From the NCBI GenBank assembly GCA_018812395.1, contig JAHJDS010000029.1, positions 1-9,230 on the forward strand: 9,230 nucleotides of DNA. The letters run 5' to 3'. The stretch is from Pseudomonadota bacterium. GTDB taxonomy: Bacteria; Desulfobacterota; Desulfarculia; Desulfarculales; JAHJDS01. The notes beneath the pieces were generated by a model. The model did no database searches. It worked only from the letters and a program-made list of their open reading frames with translations, and was not told the DNA's origin. Shown here one piece after another: positions 6,320 through 9,230 of the stretch. The translations under genes and the position numbers were made by a program. The first letter of the stretch is position 1. Every line of letters begins with the position of its first letter.

Positions 6320-6805
6320 ATGAAGAGAGTCGTCAGCCTGGTGGCCGCCGTGGTCCTGCTTTGTTGCGCCCCGGCCCTGGCCTTTGACGCCAAGGACCTG
6401 GCCAAGTTCCTGCCCGACACCCTGGGCGGACTGAAGGCAATCGATAAGGCCAACACCATGTCCATGACCATCAAGGACAAGGCCATGAACACCGCCACCC
6501 GGAGGTACGCCGGTGGAAGCGACCGGGTGATCGTCATGATCCGCTCCGGCGCCTACGCCGCTCAAATGGCCGCCATGATCAAGATGAAAATAGCCATGGA
6601 CACCCCCACGATGACCATGAAGAGCATAAATGTCAAAGGGTTTCCGGGACAGTTGGTGATCAACAAGAAGAGAAAGACGCTCTCCGTTCGAGTTCACCTC
6701 GGGGTGACGATGGTGATCGCCGCTTCCGAAAAAACGGTTGACCCGGCGGCGGCCCTCAAGGTCGTGGGCGACATGGACCTCAAGGGTCTGGCGGCGCTCA
6801 AGTAG
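6320..6805 (+). CDS. Small Met-rich exported protein, function unknown
   Basis: The 161-residue product has a clear signal peptide (1-21, cut after APALA), so it is expected in the periplasm. GAGGGAGGG (6307-6315) lies 4 bases before the ATG and fixes the start. The mature part begins FDAKDLAKFLPDTLGGLKAI, continues with ATRRYAGGSDRVIVMI (58-73), and ends with VDPAAALKVVGDMDLKGLAALK. That order (LP..LGG, xRxYxGG, C-terminal helix with DL..L..LK) resembles small uncharacterised periplasmic proteins I have seen elsewhere, but I cannot name the family. Twelve Met occur in about 140 mature residues, seven of them in 83-100 and 47-56 (MKMKIAM, TMTMK, TMSM). Such spacing can bind Cu(I) or heme, but there is no His/Cys cluster, so metal binding is speculative. 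It is transcribed alone, from its own promoter to a strong terminator at 6865. Confidence 0.85.
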   Translation: MKRVVSLVAAVVLLCCAPALAFDAKDLAKFLPDTLGGLKAIDKANTMSMTIKDKAMNTATRRYAGGSDRVIVMIRSGAYAAQMAAMIKMKIAMDTPTMTMKSINVKGFPGQLVINKKRKTLSVRVHLGVTMVIAASEKTVDPAAALKVVGDMDLKGLAALK

Positions 6806-6864
6806 CCAACCGGATCGCCGGGGCAAAGGGGCCAGGCCATCCCCGCCCCCCACATCAAGCAGCG

Positions 6865-6915
6865 GGGTCGGCCGGCGCGATCCATCTAAGACCGTACCGG
6901 CCGACCCTTTTTTTT
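6865..6915 (+). terminator. Strong intrinsic terminator after the Met-rich protein gene
   Basis: A perfect 11-base stem, GGGTCGGCCGG (6865-6875) with CCGGCCGACCC (6897-6907), has a 21-base loop and is followed by eight T residues (6908-6915). It lies 59 bases after the stop and faces the convergent TM2 gene. There is no T-run on the minus strand, so it should act in one direction. CCCCGC (6841-6846) could pair instead with GCGGGG (6862-6867), taking three bases from the stem. Confidence 0.92.
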
Positions 6916-6961
6916 ACTTGCCCCTGGGCGGCGGACATCGGCCGTGGGCGGCCAAGGCGGG

Positions 6962-7438
6962 TCAATCCCGGCGGAGCAACCGGCCCTGCTTGTCCGTGAA
7001 ATTGTCCTTGCCCAGATTGATCAGATCGACCAGCAGCCAGATCAGGCCGCCGATGATCGTCAGCCAACTCAGGATGAACAGGACGCCGGTCCCGATCTTG
7101 CCCACGTAGAAACGGTGCATCCCGGCGGCGAAGATCAGCAGCAGCACGGTCACGTCGAACCGGTAGGGACCGCGCGCGCCCTCCTCGAGGTTGAGCCTTA
7201 GATGGCGGCCGTCCTTGTCCGTGAAGTCGTCGGTGATGATCAGGATCAGGTCGTACAGCCACCACACGCCCGCCCCGCCGCCGGTGAGGAGCATGATCGC
7301 CGCCGTGCCGATCTTGCCGGTGTAGAAGCGATGGGCGCCAAGCCACCCCAGAAACACGGCCAGGAAAAAGGCCGGAGTGAAGTTACTTTGGCCGCGAGTT
7401 TTCTCGGCCGACTCGCTGACCAAGACCGTCTGATCCAT
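6962..7438 (-). CDS. Membrane protein with two tandem TM2 domains
   Basis: The 158-residue protein contains two copies of the TM2 fold. In each, a helix runs into AHRFYTGKIGT (35-45) or MHRFYVGKIGT (107-117), then a second helix, then D(L)ILIITDDFTDKDG (63-77) or DLINLGKDNFTDKQG (138-152). Four membrane helices are expected, at about 22-36, 46-68, 95-108 and 117-142. TM2 proteins are widespread and mostly uncharacterised; the usual single unit is about 60 residues, so this is a duplicated form. AGGAG lies 7 bases before the ATG at 7438. The gene begins only 15 bases after the QueG-like gene ends, so the two are probably one transcript, though no shared function is evident. No intrinsic terminator follows on this strand. 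The family call is secure, the function unknown. Confidence 0.9.
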   Translation of the reverse strand: MDQTVLVSESAEKTRGQSNFTPAFFLAVFLGWLGAHRFYTGKIGTAAIMLLTGGGAGVWWLYDLILIITDDFTDKDGRHLRLNLEEGARGPYRFDVTVLLLIFAAGMHRFYVGKIGTGVLFILSWLTIIGGLIWLLVDLINLGKDNFTDKQGRLLRRD

Positions 7439-7453
7439 TTCGTCTCTCCTATG

Positions 7454-8518
7454 TCACGAATTTTTTGGCCCTGCTTCGAAGAGCGCCCGCCTCTCCGGGG
7501 GCATGGCCTCCAGATGTGACTCGGCCTGGTCCGGACTGACCGCCCGGCGCGAACCATCCTCGTCCTGGATCACCACCCCGGACTCGACCAGGATCTTGTG
7601 GCGTTTTTTCCTGACCTCCTTGTCCGGATGACAGACGAGCTGGCAGTGCCCGCAGGTGAACTCGCCCCGAAGGCCGGGCATCAGGGCGTGATAAAAGCCG
7701 ATCTCCATCTTGGGGCGCCGGGCGAACGGCCCGGCCGCGGCCCTGATCGCGTTATAAAAATCATGGTCTTGCTCGGGGATGGGAAATCGGGCCGGCGACC
7801 AGGTGGACCACTGGCCGCTTCCGTGCAGTCCGGTGAAGCCGCCGCACACGTAGTCGCAGCGGTCGTAGGCCCGCCGCTTGGCATACGAGAAATCCCGGCC
7901 GCCAAGGGTGACCACGGCCTTCTCCTCCTGGTCCATCAGGCCCGAGGCGCAGGAGGCCAGGCAGAGCCGGCATTCGTCGCAGTAGTTGTCTCCCTCGGGA
8001 AGAGGTTCGGTCGGCGTCAGCTCGGCCTCGGTGATCACCGAGCCCAGGATGATCGCCGCGCCGTGTTTGGGGTGAAGGACGTTGCCCGATAAACCGAAGT
8101 GCCCCACCCCGGAGCGAACCGCCAGGTAGCGATGCGAGACCTCGGGCAACTCGTCCCGGGTGCCGCGGGGCGTGTCTTTGCGGTACACGAAGTTGCAGGC
8201 CACGGGCACGGACAAAAAACCCCTCATGTCCAGGAACCCGGCCAGATCCAGGGCGATACCGCTGGCCAGGTGGTTGGTCAGGATATTGTCCCGACAGTGA
8301 GCCGCGTAATCCTTCTTGCCCAAAAAAGGCGCGATGTAATCCTGGCACAGCGGCAGGGCGAACGTCACCGCCGACCTGGCCTCGGGCAGGACGCGGGTCA
8401 GATCGGCCGAGGGCGGCCCGCCGGCCAAGGTCTCGACGGTCGTAATACCCACGGCGATTGCCCCGGCGTTGGTCACGATGTCCTTGACGGTCTGATTGAG
8501 ATCGACCTGCCTGGGCAT
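7454..8518 (-). CDS. QueG-like 2[4Fe-4S] ferredoxin-type reductase, probably not classical QueG
   Basis: This is a 354-residue soluble protein resembling epoxyqueuosine reductase (QueG) and corrinoid-dependent relatives. The N-terminal half carries SGVGHFGLSGNVLHPKHGAA (136-155), the counterpart of the QueG GLGW-GKN segment, then GSVITEAEL. The first ferredoxin motif CDECRLCLASC has Cys180, 183, 186 and 190 in C-x2-C-x2-C-x3-C spacing. Its usual following Pro is Ala-Ser-Gly here. The second, CGHCQLVC, has Cys289, 292 and 296. About 98 residues separate the two motifs, roughly double the gap I recall in QueG. The insert contains CDYVCGG (Cys221, 225) and a conserved-looking WSTWSPARFPIP. The enzyme would be an electron-transfer reductase with an unknown substrate; queuosine synthesis is only one possibility. 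GGAGG sits 4 bases before the ATG at 8518; an upstream in-frame extension is not credible. It is cotranscribed with the TM2 gene 15 bases downstream. Confidence 0.85.
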   Translation of the reverse strand: MPRQVDLNQTVKDIVTNAGAIAVGITTVETLAGGPPSADLTRVLPEARSAVTFALPLCQDYIAPFLGKKDYAAHCRDNILTNHLASGIALDLAGFLDMRGFLSVPVACNFVYRKDTPRGTRDELPEVSHRYLAVRSGVGHFGLSGNVLHPKHGAAIILGSVITEAELTPTEPLPEGDNYCDECRLCLASCASGLMDQEEKAVVTLGGRDFSYAKRRAYDRCDYVCGGFTGLHGSGQWSTWSPARFPIPEQDHDFYNAIRAAAGPFARRPKMEIGFYHALMPGLRGEFTCGHCQLVCHPDKEVRKKRHKILVESGVVIQDEDGSRRAVSPDQAESHLEAMPPERRALFEAGPKNS

Positions 8519-8522
8519 ACAA

Positions 8523-8527
8523 CCTCC
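8523..8527 (-). promoter_or_regulatory. Ribosome binding site that sets the QueG-like gene start
   Basis: GGAGG on minus lies 4 bases before the ATG at 8516-8518. The open frame continues 49 codons further to 8665, overlapping the polymerase gene end, but that Arg/Pro-rich extension has no ribosome site and no resemblance to the family. Confidence 0.75.
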
Positions 8528-8558
8528 GACGGACAACGATCTTGGAGAGGGCCGGACG

Positions 8559-8621
8559 CGGTTGTTTAACCGTACCACAGGCCAAGGCTTCGGGCCAGAC
8601 GACCGTGGTCCGGGGCTGGCC
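8559..8621. repeat. Two inverted repeats in the polymerase/QueG-like gap
   Basis: CGGTT-4-AACCG (8559-8572) is a perfect small palindrome that could be an operator. GGCCAG (8593-8598) pairs with CTGGCC (8616-8621), with GAC/GTC (8601-8603, 8608-8610) inside, giving a GC-rich hairpin without a T-run. The 133-base gap (8519-8651) otherwise holds only weak promoter matches, for example an extended TGGTACGGT on minus around 8570-8580. Confidence 0.35.
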
Positions 8622-8651
8622 GGGCCGGTTCTGGTCACCCTTGCCCGGCGA

Positions 8652-9230
8652 TCAACGCGCCCCAACGCGGCGTCGGGGCGGCACGGCGGACGCCCTCGGT
8701 TTAGGCCGGCCTTCGTCGGCTTCGAAGTCTCTTACCCGCTCCTGGTCCATGGCCCGGGGCAACAGCTTCTCCAGGGCGCCGCTCCAGCCGCGGATCACGC
8801 CCTGGACCACGATCGAGATCGACCGCCCGCCCCGGCCCAGGCGCTGCAGTTCGCCGTACACGGACAGCACCTCGGCGGTCATTACCCACCGGGCGGCGTG
8901 GGCCTGGACCCGGGGGAAGATGACCACGTCCATCAGACCGGTCTCGTCCTCGAGGGTGACGAACATCACCCGCCGGCCGCTCCGGGTGGGCGGGGTGTGG
9001 ACCAGGATCACCCGGCCGCTGACCTTGACCCGCCTCCCCGAGGGCGTGCGCCTCAAATCGGCGGCGGTGATGATCCCGGCCCGGCGCATCAGGGGCCGGA
9101 CCGGGGTCAGGGGGTGGGCCGTGCAAAAGACGCTCATGGACCGCGCCTCGTCCAGCACCCGCCGAGCCAGGGCGAAGCCGCACGGGCGGTGCGAGGCCGC
9201 ACCGGCATGCTTCGCGGTGCCACTCGGCAC
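8652..9230 (-). CDS. C-terminal part of a DnaE-type DNA polymerase III alpha/error-prone polymerase, 5' end cut off
   Basis: The frame enters from the right edge and ends at a stop at 8652, with 192 codons visible. Residues about 22-60 (ARRVLDEARSMSVF...AHPLTPVRPLMRRAGIITAADL) match the helical stretch with the HPL signature that precedes the last domain of DnaE proteins. An OB-fold of the tRNA-anti type follows at about 67-145, with the diagnostic FVTLEDETGLMDVVIFP (90-106) and GELQR (126-130). The tail is basic and Pro/Arg-rich. In the DnaE2/ImuC error-prone branch this OB-fold lies close to the C-terminus as here, which makes that branch attractive; a replicative DnaE cannot be excluded from this fragment. 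The GTG at the very edge is an ordinary internal codon, not a start. If DnaE2, the gene would be expected in the SOS mutagenesis pathway, but any promoter is outside the window. Confidence 0.75.
   Translation of the reverse strand: MPSGTAKHAGAASHRPCGFALARRVLDEARSMSVFCTAHPLTPVRPLMRRAGIITAADLRRTPSGRRVKVSGRVILVHTPPTRSGRRVMFVTLEDETGLMDVVIFPRVQAHAARWVMTAEVLSVYGELQRLGRGGRSISIVVQGVIRGWSGALEKLLPRAMDQERVRDFEADEGRPKPRASAVPPRRRVGAR

Noticed and set aside
6248..6853. Minus-strand open frame of 201 codons
   Set aside because: Antisense of the Met-rich exported protein gene, with His/Gly/Asp-rich shadow composition, and it has no ribosome site.
8581..8600. Sigma54-like CTGGCCCG...TTGG on the minus strand
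   Set aside because: The GG-to-GC spacing is off by one base, which sigma54 does not tolerate well, and the -12 element is wrong.
1..9230. CRISPR array, transposon ends, phage or defence genes
   Set aside because: No regularly spaced short repeats, no transposase or integrase motif, and no toxin-antitoxin, restriction or retron-type gene was seen on either strand.

Overview
The window is a GC-rich bacterial chromosome segment with strong G/C preference at third codon positions. Its gene content (lipoprotein MltB-type transglycosylase, CBS-tailed ClC channel, QueG-like ferredoxin reductase, DnaE-type polymerase tail) fits a Gram-negative bacterium. Desulfobacterota/Deltaproteobacteria is a plausible but weak guess. 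I see no rRNA, tRNA, CRISPR array, insertion sequence, phage gene or recognisable defence system. This is a mostly ordinary cell-envelope and transport neighbourhood with several uncharacterised genes.

Layout from left to right. A lipoprotein lytic transglycosylase (minus, cut by the left edge) is divergent from an unrecognised His-rich 205-residue protein (plus). That protein converges on a secreted protein made of two almost identical tandem domains (minus), and a 73-base three-stem inverted-repeat structure lies in the gap. Next, all on minus, come a membrane-anchored SGNH/GDSL-type protein with its own terminator and a ClC chloride channel with two CBS domains. A divergent, AT-rich promoter region separates the ClC gene from a small Met-rich exported protein (plus), which ends in a strong intrinsic terminator. 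The right third is a minus-strand run: the C-terminal part of a DnaE-type polymerase (cut by the right edge), a QueG-like iron-sulfur protein, and a double TM2-domain membrane protein only 15 bases further on.

The only clear translational unit is the QueG-like/TM2 pair. The other genes look singly transcribed, with promoter or terminator signals between several of them. The transglycosylase, the duplicated-domain protein, the SGNH protein and the Met-rich protein all carry export or membrane-anchor signals, so much of the window concerns the envelope, but nothing in the sequence ties them into one pathway. No stretch above 300 bases lacks a gene; the longest gap, about 220 bases at 6099-6319, is the divergent promoter region.
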